This document shows, piece by piece, positions 33,223 through 42,936 of a stretch of DNA of 64,000 nt. Under the pieces are notes generated by a model. The model saw only the letters and a list, made by a program, of their open reading frames with translations, made no database searches and was not told the origin of the DNA. The position numbers and the translations under genes were made by a program. The stretch lies in assembly GCF_037976825.1 (NCBI RefSeq), contig NZ_CP150269.1, forward strand, positions 5,841,501 to 5,905,500. The letters are read 5' to 3'. The stretch comes from Paenibacillus sp. FSL K6-1330. GTDB taxonomy: Bacteria > Bacillota > Bacilli > Paenibacillales > Paenibacillaceae. The first letter of the stretch is position 1. The number at the start of each line of letters is the position of its first letter.

Positions 33223-34311
33223 TTAGCTGTGGCTCTTCTTAAACTGCTGCATAAATTGTACCAGCGCCTGAGCGCTCTCATACGGAACCGCGTTATATAC
33301 CGAAGCCCGCAAACCGCCGACGCTGCGATGACCCTTCAGGCCGACAAAGCCTGCTTGCTCCGAAGCCTTCACGAATTCCTTCTCCAGCTCCTCAGAGGCA
33401 AGACGGAACGTAATGTTCATATCGGAACGTACCTCTGCATTCACGCAGCCGCGGTAGAAGCCTTCGCTGTGATCAATGGCATCATAGATGAGTGCGGCTT
33501 TCTTGCGGTTCATCTCTTGAACGCCTTGCAGGCCGCCCTTCTCTTCAATCCACTTCAACACTTCGTTGATCATATAGATGCCGAAAGACGGCGGCGTGTT
33601 GTATAGCGAGTTATTTTTCAAATACGTATTGTAACGGAGCATAGTCGGCAGATGTTTAGGAGAATCTGTAATCATATCCTCTCTGACGATCACAACCGCA
33701 ACGCCGGACGGCCCCAAGTTCTTCTGAGCGCCCGCATAAACCATCGCGAATTGGTTCAAATCGAACGGACGGCTGAGGATATCGCTCGACATATCACAGA
33801 TAAGCGGCACCGAACCGGTATCCGGGAATTCCTTAAACTGTGTGCCTTCAATCGTTTCATTGGAAGTCAGATGGAGATAAGCTGCATGATCCGACAGCTT
33901 GATGTCCCTAAGGTTAGGCAGAGCCATGTACTTGCTATCCTCAGAGGAGGCTGCCACATGAGTTTCGCCGATCAGCTTGGCTTCTTTAATCGCCTTGTCA
34001 GACCAGCTTCCCGTCATTATATAGTTCGCAACCTGGCCTTGTCCCAAGAAGTTCATCGGAATCATGGCAAATTGCGTGCTTGCACCGCCTTGGATGAACA
34101 ACACCTTGTAGCCGGATGGATTCCCCAGCAGGGACAGCAAGCGCTCCTGCGCTTCGTTATGAACGGCTTCATATACAGCACCGCGATGAGACATTTCCAT
34201 AATCGACATGCCGGTATCCCCGTAATTGACGAATTCGGCCTGGGCGCGCTCCAACACTTCAAGCGGCAATGCAGCAGGTCCTGCGTTAAAATTGTATGCT
34301 CTCTTGCTCAA
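33223..34311 (-). CDS. serC: Phosphoserine aminotransferase
   Basis: It transaminates 3-phosphohydroxypyruvate to 3-phosphoserine in serine synthesis and can serve pyridoxine synthesis. The 362 residues include AYNFNAGPAALP at the N-terminus, the PLP lysine in AGAQKNLGPSG and the phosphate-binding GGLRASVYNA near the C-terminus. The start is taken as TTG 34311 (M-SKRAYNF), 6 bases after GGAG. An upstream GTG would add four residues and overlap that site. serA and serB are not in the window. Confidence 0.94.
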   Translation of the reverse strand: MSKRAYNFNAGPAALPLEVLERAQAEFVNYGDTGMSIMEMSHRGAVYEAVHNEAQERLLSLLGNPSGYKVLFIQGGASTQFAMIPMNFLGQGQVANYIMTGSWSDKAIKEAKLIGETHVAASSEDSKYMALPNLRDIKLSDHAAYLHLTSNETIEGTQFKEFPDTGSVPLICDMSSDILSRPFDLNQFAMVYAGAQKNLGPSGVAVVIVREDMITDSPKHLPTMLRYNTYLKNNSLYNTPPSFGIYMINEVLKWIEEKGGLQGVQEMNRKKAALIYDAIDHSEGFYRGCVNAEVRSDMNITFRLASEELEKEFVKASEQAGFVGLKGHRSVGGLRASVYNAVPYESAQALVQFMQQFKKSHS

Positions 34312-34410
34312 AAGACTCTCCACCCTTTCTCTACTATGAATGCTAATTAACGCTAATCATAGCAACAATCCCATAGACCTTCAAGTGTAATTATTCACAT
34401 TGAATTCTCG

Positions 34411-35295
34411 CTACCAACAGAAGAATTGGAACTTTCTACTCCAGAATCTCTTTTCCCCGGGTGCCAGGCTTAATTGAATAAACACTTCTGGCGATATAAC
34501 GTGGCCAGTCCCCCACAGAGCCATATGCGCAACCGGAAAATCACTAATCTCCCTGACTCCCGCCCTGCTGGCGCTGTGCGTTAGCTCCCAGGAATAAGGA
34601 TAATCGCTGCCGTTAAAGCCTTGCATTCTCCCATAAAAGGGTTTGTCCGGTCTGGCATTCCAGCCTACCTCGTTATCCTGAACAGACAGCAGGCCCGAGG
34701 TATAATCCGATTCGACCTCCGTAAAGCGGACAGGGACCGGTAACTTCAGTTTATACTCTGGACCTACCAGTTCTCCGTTAATCCCTATGAAATTATGAAT
34801 GTACTCCTCCGTATCCATCCTCTGGCTTCCTTCGTTGCAGAGCTCATAATCTATCGTCAACGCCGTGTTCTGAATCGAGATTTTCTTAACGAGTTTTGCC
34901 GCATACCCTTTGACGTTCCTAGGATGCATCGTATATGAAATGCTAACGTCATCCGAAGTGATATCCACATTGAAAGGTTCCACCGGATACGTATACTGAA
35001 AGTGATACGGGTCCTCGCTGACCCGTTTGAGAAGGCCCACTCCTAATTTGGGAAACCACCCACCTACTTCCGCCTTTGCATAACCCATCCCCTCATGCAG
35101 TCCAAACTCGTTGCACAATCCGGACCCGGCCTGAGGGTTAAACCCATCCGCAAACTCATGAACACAGAATGTGTGACCACTTTCGGTCAATTTGACCTGG
35201 GTAATGAAACCGGTCCGGTCAAAACGCGTGCCTTGATAACGACCGACTTCCGCTATATCGACTTCCAATTGTCCGTTTGCTAATTGATGTCCCAT
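34411..35295 (-). CDS. Aldose-1-epimerase-like protein of the phosphorylase operon
   Basis: A 294-residue cytosolic, beta-rich protein resembling the galactose mutarotase fold: TRFDRTGFITQVKL near the start and an EEYIHNFIGING segment where mutarotases carry a catalytic His. It is the last gene of the sugar operon, 78 bases after the GH94 gene, with a hairpin between. I infer that it interconverts sugar anomers produced by, or fed to, the phosphorylase. The start is ATG 35295, with GGAG 8 bases before it. An ATG six codons upstream has a weaker site. Confidence 0.7.
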   Translation of the reverse strand: MGHQLANGQLEVDIAEVGRYQGTRFDRTGFITQVKLTESGHTFCVHEFADGFNPQAGSGLCNEFGLHEGMGYAKAEVGGWFPKLGVGLLKRVSEDPYHFQYTYPVEPFNVDITSDDVSISYTMHPRNVKGYAAKLVKKISIQNTALTIDYELCNEGSQRMDTEEYIHNFIGINGELVGPEYKLKLPVPVRFTEVESDYTSGLLSVQDNEVGWNARPDKPFYGRMQGFNGSDYPYSWELTHSASRAGVREISDFPVAHMALWGTGHVISPEVFIQLSLAPGEKRFWSRKFQFFCW

Positions 35296-35319
35296 AACAA
35301 TCGCTCCATTCATGATGAA

Positions 35320-35351
35320 GAAACCCCGGCCAACTTGCCTGCCGAGGCTTC
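35320..35351 (-). other. Intercistronic hairpin between GH94 and epimerase-like genes
   Basis: GAAGCCTCGGC pairs with GCCGGGGTTTC (G-U pairs allowed, loop of 10). A short TTC follows, so it may act as a partial terminator or an mRNA stabiliser. Confidence 0.5.
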
Positions 35352-35373
35352 TGAAATGTTGTATGCTCGTGTG

Positions 35374-38100
35374 TCAGGCAAGCTCGACACGAATTAGTTG
35401 ACACTCATCTTCGGATAACGCGTACAGCAAGCTGCGATCCAATTCGGCAGCCCCCGGTTTCTGACTACGCAGCTGAATCTTCTCGCCGTTCAGCGTTACC
35501 GATTGAATCGTATAACTTCCGTAATCCAATCGCTTCGGATTGCTGTATACAATCTGAAGCGGTTTACCCGCAAACCGCGTATGCACAGCAGCAGTACCGT
35601 CGGCTCCAAACTGCGAAGGACTGAGCTTCGGCTCCAAGAGCAGATGTCCCAGATTTCCTTTCACTCCAAAAACCTCGGTCAGCATGGTAAGCAAAAGCCA
35701 GCTTGCCGACCCGGTAAGATAGGGATACATCCCTCTTCCCTTCTCGTTGATGTACTCGGGAATACCCGGATACATGCGGCTCCGTTCAAAGTCATTGCTT
35801 AAATCGTAAATCGATTGTAATACCTCGTATCCCTCTTGGACAAAACCTCTCTTATAGAGAGCGTTAGCGTACATGACGCTCATATGGCTGAACATGGCTC
35901 CATTCTCTTTATGTCCGAACGCGAAACCGAATGCCCGCCCGAGATTTTGTTGAATCTCGCCAAAGTTCGAATTCAGACGATAGCCAATGCTCGAATCTTT
36001 TAAATACCGATCAACAGATTTCGTAATTTGTCCTACCTGTTCATCGTCCGCAATTCCGCCCATAACGGCAAAGACCTGACCTGTGAGCGTCATGCGCACG
36101 CCAAGGGGATGATCGCCTTCCACGCGCGCTCCGTCATTATTGTAATAACCGTTGAACCACGAGTATTCTTCTTGGCTTGTAATCCATTCTTTGCTGCGCA
36201 AATGCCGGATGATCCAGTCCGCTTTCAGTTTCAAATCCTTTACAACTTCCGCAACGCTAAACTTTCGTTTGTTTCCGGTCACGGAGACTTTAACAGCCTC
36301 ATAATACTGATCAAGCAGCTCCAGCTTCCCCTGCACATCTTCATATGAGACGGGAGCCGTTACCGAATCGAGCAGCACAGCCATTTCCTCCGCGATTTCA
36401 AGAAACGCAACGCCTTCTCTGTCCTGCCATGCCAGCAGCAGATCGCCAAGCTGCATCAAATTGCTTGCATAGAACGCAGTAAAGGCCACGCTCTCGCCTC
36501 TGTCCGGAGCAAGATCGAGACCATCATTCCAGTCCGCTCCCTCAAGCTTGATGTTATTGTGCTCACCTACATTAAAGAACGGAACCAGATTCTGCAGCAG
36601 CATGTGCTCCAGTATCGTACCTTCGTATACCTCACCGTTCACGGTTAAGAGTAGATTCCCATGCTCAGGCAGCCATCCGCTGTCCTTCTCCTTGCACCGA
36701 CTTACAAATACGTCGCGGAAATAGGTCTGCGGCTGCTTCAGGAAATCCAAATCCCCGCTCTGGTCCAAATAAAGCAGCGTCGTCATGAATGGCCATGCAC
36801 CGTGATCCATCCATACACGCGGTATGTTGTTCCGGTCAGCGATAAACTCACCGGGCTTCGTTCCAATAATTGTAGCATTGCTTCCATCCATCCGTACACC
36901 TGCATAATTATTAAGCAGCAGATACCGGACCTCGGATGGTTCCATGATCATCAATGCCAGGCAGTCCTGCCAGAGGTCACGCCATCCACGTCCTCCACGG
37001 CCATAGTCATGATAAGGAAGAAATGAGTTGCCATAGAGACGCCTCAATATCGGCTGCAAGGTTACCCATTTCATCCACAAGTCCTGCTGCTGATCGCCGG
37101 TATGGAAGGATACGGTATTCAGCTTGTCATTCCAATAGGCTTCATTTTGAGCAAGCAGCTCATCAAAACGCTTCTCCGATAAATACGTTTCAGCAAGTCT
37201 TCCGGTCTCGGCGCGATCTTCCGAAATGACCATCGCCATAACATAAGCCCTTGATTCGCCAGGCTGCAGTTGAACCCCCGCAAACCGTAGACCTCCAATG
37301 GCCTCATATCCCTCCAAGGAGTCACCTGCCTGCGCGCCCGCTTGCTTATTGGCAATGATAGCCTCAGGCCAATCGAGCGCGCCGCCTTCCCCAATATACT
37401 CTTCAAGCACCGGAAAATAACCGATCGGTTCCGCACCGTCCGCTTCCGCTCCTAGGACGCTGTAGGATACGTGATTAATACGGTGACCCCGCTCGTCAAA
37501 TGAGAGAGCAGGCTGGACTTCGATTCCTTTGCGATGGACAAAGATCCGGTGAAGCAGGGATGTCACGTGACGGTGGTCCCGCAGGTCGTCTGCCGAACGG
37601 CCATACAGCGGGATTGCCGCGGTAGGGGTCAGTTTTAGCGTCTGCTCGCCTACGTTGGTCAGTGTTACTTTCATTAACTCGATTTTGTCATCCGTTACCG
37701 GAACGAAGCTGGTTACTTCCGCTTGCAGTCCGGCTTCCCCGTTCATCCGTGTCAGCTTATGCCATAAAAACCCGGCTGCCAATTGGCTTTCTTCTTCCTC
37801 GTTCATGAACCGGTTTGCATTCTGCTTGGCTGAATTGCCGGTTACGGACCATGCACCATGCCCGTCAATATGCACCCAAAAGTTACGTGCGGACTTGGAA
37901 TTATGTAGATCCTCCACCGATACGGGCGACATGAAAAACGTATTATGACTGCTTGTCATTTCACCGTGAAGATTCGGCGTGACGGCCGACATCATGCCGG
38001 CCTCATTCACTAAAGGGAAATATAAATAGTTATGATGTTCGGGATTACGCAACGTAAAGACCCCATGGTTTCCCTCAAACTTCCATCCTGTTGATTTCAT
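35374..38100 (-). CDS. GH94 beta-glucoside phosphorylase, possibly laminaribiose phosphorylase
   Basis: A 908-residue inverting phosphorylase that would split an imported beta-glucoside with inorganic phosphate to give alpha-glucose-1-phosphate plus a sugar. It shows an N-terminal beta-sandwich domain (NYLYFPLVNEAG), the GH94 helical barrel with YGRGGRGWRDLWQD (about 365-378), and GADWNDGLD (521-529), the segment that holds the catalytic Asp in GH94. No signal peptide is present, fitting intracellular use of an ABC-imported disaccharide. Length and operon type resemble the characterised Paenibacillus laminaribiose phosphorylase. Cellobiose or another linkage remains possible. AAGGGAAGAG precedes the ATG. 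Confidence 0.82.
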   Translation of the reverse strand: MKSTGWKFEGNHGVFTLRNPEHHNYLYFPLVNEAGMMSAVTPNLHGEMTSSHNTFFMSPVSVEDLHNSKSARNFWVHIDGHGAWSVTGNSAKQNANRFMNEEEESQLAAGFLWHKLTRMNGEAGLQAEVTSFVPVTDDKIELMKVTLTNVGEQTLKLTPTAAIPLYGRSADDLRDHRHVTSLLHRIFVHRKGIEVQPALSFDERGHRINHVSYSVLGAEADGAEPIGYFPVLEEYIGEGGALDWPEAIIANKQAGAQAGDSLEGYEAIGGLRFAGVQLQPGESRAYVMAMVISEDRAETGRLAETYLSEKRFDELLAQNEAYWNDKLNTVSFHTGDQQQDLWMKWVTLQPILRRLYGNSFLPYHDYGRGGRGWRDLWQDCLALMIMEPSEVRYLLLNNYAGVRMDGSNATIIGTKPGEFIADRNNIPRVWMDHGAWPFMTTLLYLDQSGDLDFLKQPQTYFRDVFVSRCKEKDSGWLPEHGNLLLTVNGEVYEGTILEHMLLQNLVPFFNVGEHNNIKLEGADWNDGLDLAPDRGESVAFTAFYASNLMQLGDLLLAWQDREGVAFLEIAEEMAVLLDSVTAPVSYEDVQGKLELLDQYYEAVKVSVTGNKRKFSVAEVVKDLKLKADWIIRHLRSKEWITSQEEYSWFNGYYNNDGARVEGDHPLGVRMTLTGQVFAVMGGIADDEQVGQITKSVDRYLKDSSIGYRLNSNFGEIQQNLGRAFGFAFGHKENGAMFSHMSVMYANALYKRGFVQEGYEVLQSIYDLSNDFERSRMYPGIPEYINEKGRGMYPYLTGSASWLLLTMLTEVFGVKGNLGHLLLEPKLSPSQFGADGTAAVHTRFAGKPLQIVYSNPKRLDYGSYTIQSVTLNGEKIQLRSQKPGAAELDRSLLYALSEDECQLIRVELA

Positions 38101-38125
38101 ATCGCGATCTCTTCCCTTCTATGCC

Positions 38126-38965
38126 TTAGGATTTGACGGCTCCGGCCAGCGCCCCGTCCACCAGATATTTCTGTATGAACGTGTACAGAATGATCAATGG
38201 CGCCGCTACGATCGTAATTCCGCATGCAAGCAGCGGCCAGTTATTCCCGTATTGCCCCCTGAATTCCTTTAGGCCAAACGTAATAGGATAGTTGGACGGA
38301 CTCGGGAGATACATGATCGGACCGACAAAATCATTCCAGATTCCAATCGCAGTCAGAATGACGCCAGTTGCGATAACCGGCTTCATCAGTGGCAGAATGA
38401 TCTGGAACAGGTAACGGATATAACCGGAACCATCCATCCCCGCGGCCTCATCCAGATCGCGGCTAATCGACTTGATGTAGCCGACAAACATCATGAACAC
38501 AACGCCCGTTCCCGTCGTTTTCAGCAAGATATAACCAAGCTTGGTATCATACCCGAAGAACGAAACACTCTCCTTGAAGGACAGCATGAGTTTATACTGG
38601 GCAACCATCGGATTCGGAAGAAACTGGGACAACAAAAAGAACATATAAATGAAGCCGCTCCACATCACATATCCGCGCGCGACCGGAAAGGCCGCAAACA
38701 ACGACACGATGATGGTCAGTACCGTCGCAGATACCGTATAAATTAAGCTGTTCGCGAAATAACCGGCGAAATTGCCCTCAGACCATGCCTGTGTATAATT
38801 ACCCCATTCCATGTTCTGGACGATCCCGATCGGATTGAGCAGATACTCATTGAAGGATTTGAGTGATACGTTGAATACGAGCAGAAGCGGAACGACATAC
38901 AGAATCAGCAGCATACCGATGACGGCGTAAGAAAGAATTTGCGTGGTTTTGGAATTTCGCATCAA
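38126..38965 (-). CDS. Carbohydrate ABC transporter permease (MalG type)
   Basis: A 279-residue inner-membrane permease with six helices and the EAA loop DEAAGMDGSGYIRYLFQIILP (from about residue 172). It ends GALAGAVKS, as is usual for MalG-type subunits. The ATG overlaps the stop of the upstream MalF-type gene by 4 bases (ATGA), giving coupled translation. It works with the second permease and the binding protein of this operon. No ATPase gene is present, so a shared MsmX-like ATPase encoded elsewhere is expected. Confidence 0.92.
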   Translation of the reverse strand: MMRNSKTTQILSYAVIGMLLILYVVPLLLVFNVSLKSFNEYLLNPIGIVQNMEWGNYTQAWSEGNFAGYFANSLIYTVSATVLTIIVSLFAAFPVARGYVMWSGFIYMFFLLSQFLPNPMVAQYKLMLSFKESVSFFGYDTKLGYILLKTTGTGVVFMMFVGYIKSISRDLDEAAGMDGSGYIRYLFQIILPLMKPVIATGVILTAIGIWNDFVGPIMYLPSPSNYPITFGLKEFRGQYGNNWPLLACGITIVAAPLIILYTFIQKYLVDGALAGAVKS

Positions 38966-39855
38966 TACTCCACCTCTCTCTTACGCGTCTGTCTGACAGC
39001 CACCACAACAAAGAGGAGAATAATCAGGAACTGCACAACAGACAGCGCCGAAGGAAGGCCCATTTCCAAACTTCCCCGGAACGTCTCTTTGTACACGTCG
39101 TAAGCCATCGTCCTTGTATTGAAGCGACCGTCCGTTGTCGCCAAAATGATATCAAAGGTAGACATTGCGCCAATGATGGATAACAGCATATTCACCGTGA
39201 AGGATGGTGCGATCAGGGGGAAGGTAATATGACGGAAAGATTGCCACTTGCTGGTGCCGTCAATATGACCCGCCTCGTATAAATCTTTAGGGACCGATTG
39301 GAGTCCAGCCAGAAAGATCAGCATGGAATAGCCCATGTACATCCAAATCTGGACGAAAATAATATAGCCAAATGCGTGAGTGAAACTCCCAAAGAACATG
39401 TCCTGATAGCCGAAGAGAGCGTCGTAAAGGCGGTTGACCGGTCCGTTTAACGGATCGAACATCATCCCCCAGATCAGAGCAACGACAGCTACGCCCAGTA
39501 CAACCGGCAAGAAGAATACCGCGCGATAGAAATAATCGCCTTTTAGGCGCTGGTTAATGATGACGGCGATAAACAGAGCGACCCCGTTCTGCACGATCGT
39601 AACAACGAACATAAAGATCAGGGTGTTTATGATGGAACGCCACCGCTCCCCTGAGTTCCCCGAGAAGAATAATTCCTTATAATTATCAAGCCCGACAAAT
39701 TGGTACGTGCTGCCTGGGAGGTTCTTGACATCGGTAAAGGAATAGATGACTGTCAGGATCGATGGTCCAAAATAAAACACGATGTAAAGCGCCATCGGTA
39801 TCAGCAGCAGCAATAAGGGTATGAATCGGTTAAATCCTTTTCCAAATGGATACAT
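38962..39855 (-). CDS. Sugar ABC transporter permease (MalF type)
   Basis: A 297-residue permease with six helices and the EAA loop EAGHIDGTSKWQSFRHITFP (about 202-221). The start is ATG 39855, after GAGGTGAGAG. A longer frame (17 codons) runs through the intercistronic hairpin and is rejected. It is translationally coupled to the MalG-type gene. It imports the substrate of the GH94 enzyme, by operon inference. Confidence 0.92.
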   Translation of the reverse strand: MYPFGKGFNRFIPLLLLLIPMALYIVFYFGPSILTVIYSFTDVKNLPGSTYQFVGLDNYKELFFSGNSGERWRSIINTLIFMFVVTIVQNGVALFIAVIINQRLKGDYFYRAVFFLPVVLGVAVVALIWGMMFDPLNGPVNRLYDALFGYQDMFFGSFTHAFGYIIFVQIWMYMGYSMLIFLAGLQSVPKDLYEAGHIDGTSKWQSFRHITFPLIAPSFTVNMLLSIIGAMSTFDIILATTDGRFNTRTMAYDVYKETFRGSLEMGLPSALSVVQFLIILLFVVVAVRQTRKREVEY

Positions 39856-39889
39856 CTCTCTCACCTCGCAAAATCCCATTTCAATAAAT

Positions 39890-39916
39890 GTCGGGGCCTG
39901 CTGCACAGACCCCGAC
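39890..39916 (-). other. Intercistronic hairpin between binding protein and permease genes
   Basis: A 7-bp GC-rich stem GTCGGGG/CCCCGAC with a 13-base loop, lacking a U-tract after it. Such hairpins often raise binding protein over permease by stabilising the upstream mRNA. Confidence 0.55.
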
Positions 39917-39962
39917 TACAGTATGGTTCATTCTATATAGGTCTCTTTATAATAGAAGAATC

Positions 39963-41303
39963 TTATTTCGGAGCAGCAGCTTCCCATTCTTTTTGTTGAA
40001 TATCAGCCAGCTCTTTTGCTGTTTTGTATGGACCGCCCGGTGCCAGGAATTCCGTATGAACGCCTTCTGCAGCCAAATGCTCGCCAATATTTTGACGGTT
40101 AATCATCATGATTTCGTACGCCAATTCGAACTCTCCGAGATATGGGGTCAGTTCATTGTCAATAAAGTCGCTTTCCGTCTGAATGTTATCCTGTGTCGGG
40201 ATGAAACCGGCAGCTTTCACGAATGTTGTGTAATTTTCCGGCTCGGAGAAGAATTCAAGCCATTTTAGGGCTCCTTCTTTATTCGGTCCCTTCTCGGTTG
40301 CATACCAGGTTACGTCATACTTGCCGACAAAAGAGGCATTCTTGGCTGCATCTTCCGTAGCCGGAAGCGGGAAGTAACCGAATTTCAGCTCCGGATTTGC
40401 TGCTGCGACGGTTGGAGCATCCCAAGAGCCATCAGCCAGCATGGCTGCTTTTCCTGTTGCAAAATAGGAAGGCGCTGTTGCATAATCAATCCCCATGAAT
40501 CCGTCAATCATGTAATTGTCTTGAAGCGTCTTCATTTTTTCCAATACTTCGATTGCTTCTTCATCGTTATAAGCCGTTTCGCCTTTCCAAACGCCTTCAA
40601 TCCATTTCTGCTGGTCTCCGCCGCCAAGAATTTTGGCTTGCAGGGCGAATACAGGGAGTTTCAAAGGCCATACGTCTTTACCTGCAACAACAATCGGGGT
40701 AATGCCCTTGGCTTTCAGATCATCATTCAGCTTGATGAACTCCGACCACGTTTTCGGAACACTCAATCCATTCTGTTCAAAGATTTCCTTATTGTAGAAC
40801 AGACCGGACATCGCAACCTTGCCCGTTGGAATCGCATACACTTTATCGTTATAAGTTCCGGCTTTTTCAATATCGTTAGCATTATAATTCTTAATGAAGG
40901 CTTGGTCGGATAAATCCGCGATCAATCCCGTATCAATCCACTGCTGCCAATCAGGTACTTTCGCACCCGGTGTCCATTCCTGCGGGGAAAGTCTCATTCC
41001 CGATAAATCAGCCAAAACGTCGACGTCATTAGCGGTGATTCTTGCTCTCTGAGCCTGCTTGTATTCGTCATCCGGACCCGTAGTGGTATACTCTATCGTA
41101 TACTCAGGATACTTCTCTTCAAATTTCTTGTTGATCTCTTCAACCGCTTTATTGATGTTATCTTGTTTCCAGTGTAAAATTTTGATGACCTTTTTATCAC
41201 CTTTCGAAGGTGTACCTTTATCGGCTGAATCACTGCTTCCGCAAGCCGCTAGCGAGAAAGTCAGAGCACCCGCCAAAAGTATTGCTGATAATTTCTTAAT
41301 CAT
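39963..41303 (-). CDS. Sugar ABC transporter substrate-binding lipoprotein
   Basis: A 446-residue lipoprotein: signal peptide MIKKLSAILLAG with lipobox LAAC (Cys near residue 21), then a family-1 solute-binding fold (IKILHWKQDNINKAVEEINK and WSEFIKLNDDLKAKG). It is tethered outside the membrane and delivers a disaccharide to the permeases. The start ATG 41303 has GGGGGTAAGGA just before it. An earlier in-frame ATG has none. First gene of the operon, under LacI-type operators and divergent from the regulator. Confidence 0.93.
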   Translation of the reverse strand: MIKKLSAILLAGALTFSLAACGSSDSADKGTPSKGDKKVIKILHWKQDNINKAVEEINKKFEEKYPEYTIEYTTTGPDDEYKQAQRARITANDVDVLADLSGMRLSPQEWTPGAKVPDWQQWIDTGLIADLSDQAFIKNYNANDIEKAGTYNDKVYAIPTGKVAMSGLFYNKEIFEQNGLSVPKTWSEFIKLNDDLKAKGITPIVVAGKDVWPLKLPVFALQAKILGGGDQQKWIEGVWKGETAYNDEEAIEVLEKMKTLQDNYMIDGFMGIDYATAPSYFATGKAAMLADGSWDAPTVAAANPELKFGYFPLPATEDAAKNASFVGKYDVTWYATEKGPNKEGALKWLEFFSEPENYTTFVKAAGFIPTQDNIQTESDFIDNELTPYLGEFELAYEIMMINRQNIGEHLAAEGVHTEFLAPGGPYKTAKELADIQQKEWEAAAPK

Positions 41304-41716
41304 TTCCTTACCCCCTGAAATTAAAGTGCAATTCATTATGAAACCGGATTCATCATTCCGCTTTTTCTCGCCCAGTACAATCTTGATGTTACGAAACAAT
41401 AATTATTAATTTTCGCAATTCAGCGAAATATACCGAAAGCGGTTTCGCAAGGCCTATTATTACTCATAATATTTTGTTTGTCAAAGCTTTTTTTCTCTTT
41501 CCCAAAATATTTTGTTATTAAACGCGATACAGCTTTATTCCTTTCTATTACAAGCATCATGACTACTCTCTTCATTGACTTACCTAGTTAAAGCAGATAC
41601 ACTAATTTACGAAACAGTTTCGCTTCTGTACTGAATAACGACAAGTAGCAGTCATCTTAACGAAAACTCACGAAAATTATGAAATGATAATATAAACAGA
41701 ATAAGGGGCGTTTCGC
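41304..41716. promoter_or_regulatory. Divergent control region with LacI-type operators
   Basis: 413 AT-rich bases between the transporter operon and its LacI regulator. Three CGAAA/TTTCG inverted elements are seen: TTTCGC-AATTCA-GCGAAA (41411-41428), CGAAAGCGGTTTCG (41434-41447) and CGAAACAGTTTCG (41610-41622). The first two are about one to two helical turns apart next to the operon start; the third lies nearer the regulator gene. Extra half sites (ACGAAA) occur at about 41391 and 41660-41675. Confidence 0.65.
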
Positions 41717-42760
41717 ATGGCGTTAAACATCAAAACAATCGCTAAAATGGCCGGGGTATCCGTATCCACCGTCTCCAAGATTATCAACAACTACAGTGAT
41801 GTATCCGAAGAGACCAAAGCACGCGTGTTGGAAATTATGAAAGAAACGGGATACACCCCTTCCAATTCTGCGAAAACATTAGCAACCAAGAAATCGAATT
41901 TGATCGGCATCATATTTGCGGGAAAGCTGAATGTCGATTTTACTCATCCTTTTTTTGTTGAAGTTCTCAATTCCTTTAAGAAGCAAATGGGGGTTCTCGG
42001 TTACGATCTACTGTTTTTTTCGAATGAGAAATTCCAAGGGGATGACGCCGACTACCTCGGCCGATGTCGTCATTATCAGGTGGATGGATGTGTCATTATA
42101 TCCGGCGAGGAAATCGAGCCCTCGATTAAAGAGCTGGATGAGAGCGATATTCCGTGTATCGGGGTCGATATTGAACTATTCGGCGAAATGTCGGGGCATA
42201 TCATGTCCGATAATTATAAAATGTCCTCGAAGGTCGTGGAGCATTTCTATCTTCAAGGTTTCAGAGACTTGGGGTTCATCGGAGGCAGCAAGGAGTCTGA
42301 AATCTCCAACAAGCGTGAGGCCGGTTATCGTAACGCCATGGATAGCTTCGGACTTCCGGCCCGGGCGGAATGGTTCCAAAGCGGTGAGGATTTTCATGAG
42401 GCAAGCGGATACAAAGCCATGACACGGCTGATCCAAGCAGGTTCCCTTCCTCGCGCGATCTTTGCGGCCTCCGACCAGATTGCGATTGGAGCCATCCAAG
42501 CGCTTCAGGAACATAGCCTGAAGGTCCCTGACGATGTATCGATCATCGGTTGTGACGATATTGAGGCGTGCAAATATACAACTCCCAAACTAACGACGAT
42601 TCGGCAAAATAAAGAGAAAATCGGTCGCCTGGCAGCGCTCATGCTCTATGACCTTATCCATAAACAATCACCCATCAGCTCCTTTGTCGTAGAGCCTGAA
42701 CTCATCGTTCGGGAATCTTGTGGAAGCAACACGCATCACTACGGATACTTTAAAGAGTAA
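41717..42760 (+). CDS. LacI-family regulator of the phosphorylase/ABC operon
   Basis: A 347-residue repressor with an N-terminal LacI helix-turn-helix (IKTIAKMAGVSVSTVSKIIN, residues 4-23), the hinge region, and a periplasmic-binding-like sensor domain (about 60-340) with DFTHPFFVEVLNSFK and SIIGCDDIE. It is divergent from the operon and probably represses it until an imported disaccharide or its product binds. ATAAGGGGCG precedes the ATG. Confidence 0.92.
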   Translation: MALNIKTIAKMAGVSVSTVSKIINNYSDVSEETKARVLEIMKETGYTPSNSAKTLATKKSNLIGIIFAGKLNVDFTHPFFVEVLNSFKKQMGVLGYDLLFFSNEKFQGDDADYLGRCRHYQVDGCVIISGEEIEPSIKELDESDIPCIGVDIELFGEMSGHIMSDNYKMSSKVVEHFYLQGFRDLGFIGGSKESEISNKREAGYRNAMDSFGLPARAEWFQSGEDFHEASGYKAMTRLIQAGSLPRAIFAASDQIAIGAIQALQEHSLKVPDDVSIIGCDDIEACKYTTPKLTTIRQNKEKIGRLAALMLYDLIHKQSPISSFVVEPELIVRESCGSNTHHYGYFKE

Positions 42761-42890
42761 AGCTGGGTAAGGGAGTGAGGGACCGCTTCAGCCAAGAGCA
42801 AGGTTATTCATGCCTGCCTTTGAAAATAGCTCTTATTCTCCTAGGTATGATAATCCTTGTCTAAACCTAGCTAGGCTTTATATGTGTGCA

Positions 42891-42925
42891 AAAAAAAGCC
42901 CAGGGCATGATGCCCTAGGCTTTTT
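42891..42925. terminator. Bidirectional terminator, lacI-type gene and glnA
   Basis: AAAGCC-AGGGCA pairs with TGCCCT-GGCTTT (one mismatch, loop TGA), flanked by A8 and T5. Confidence 0.85.
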
Positions 42926-42936
42926 GACGTTATTTA

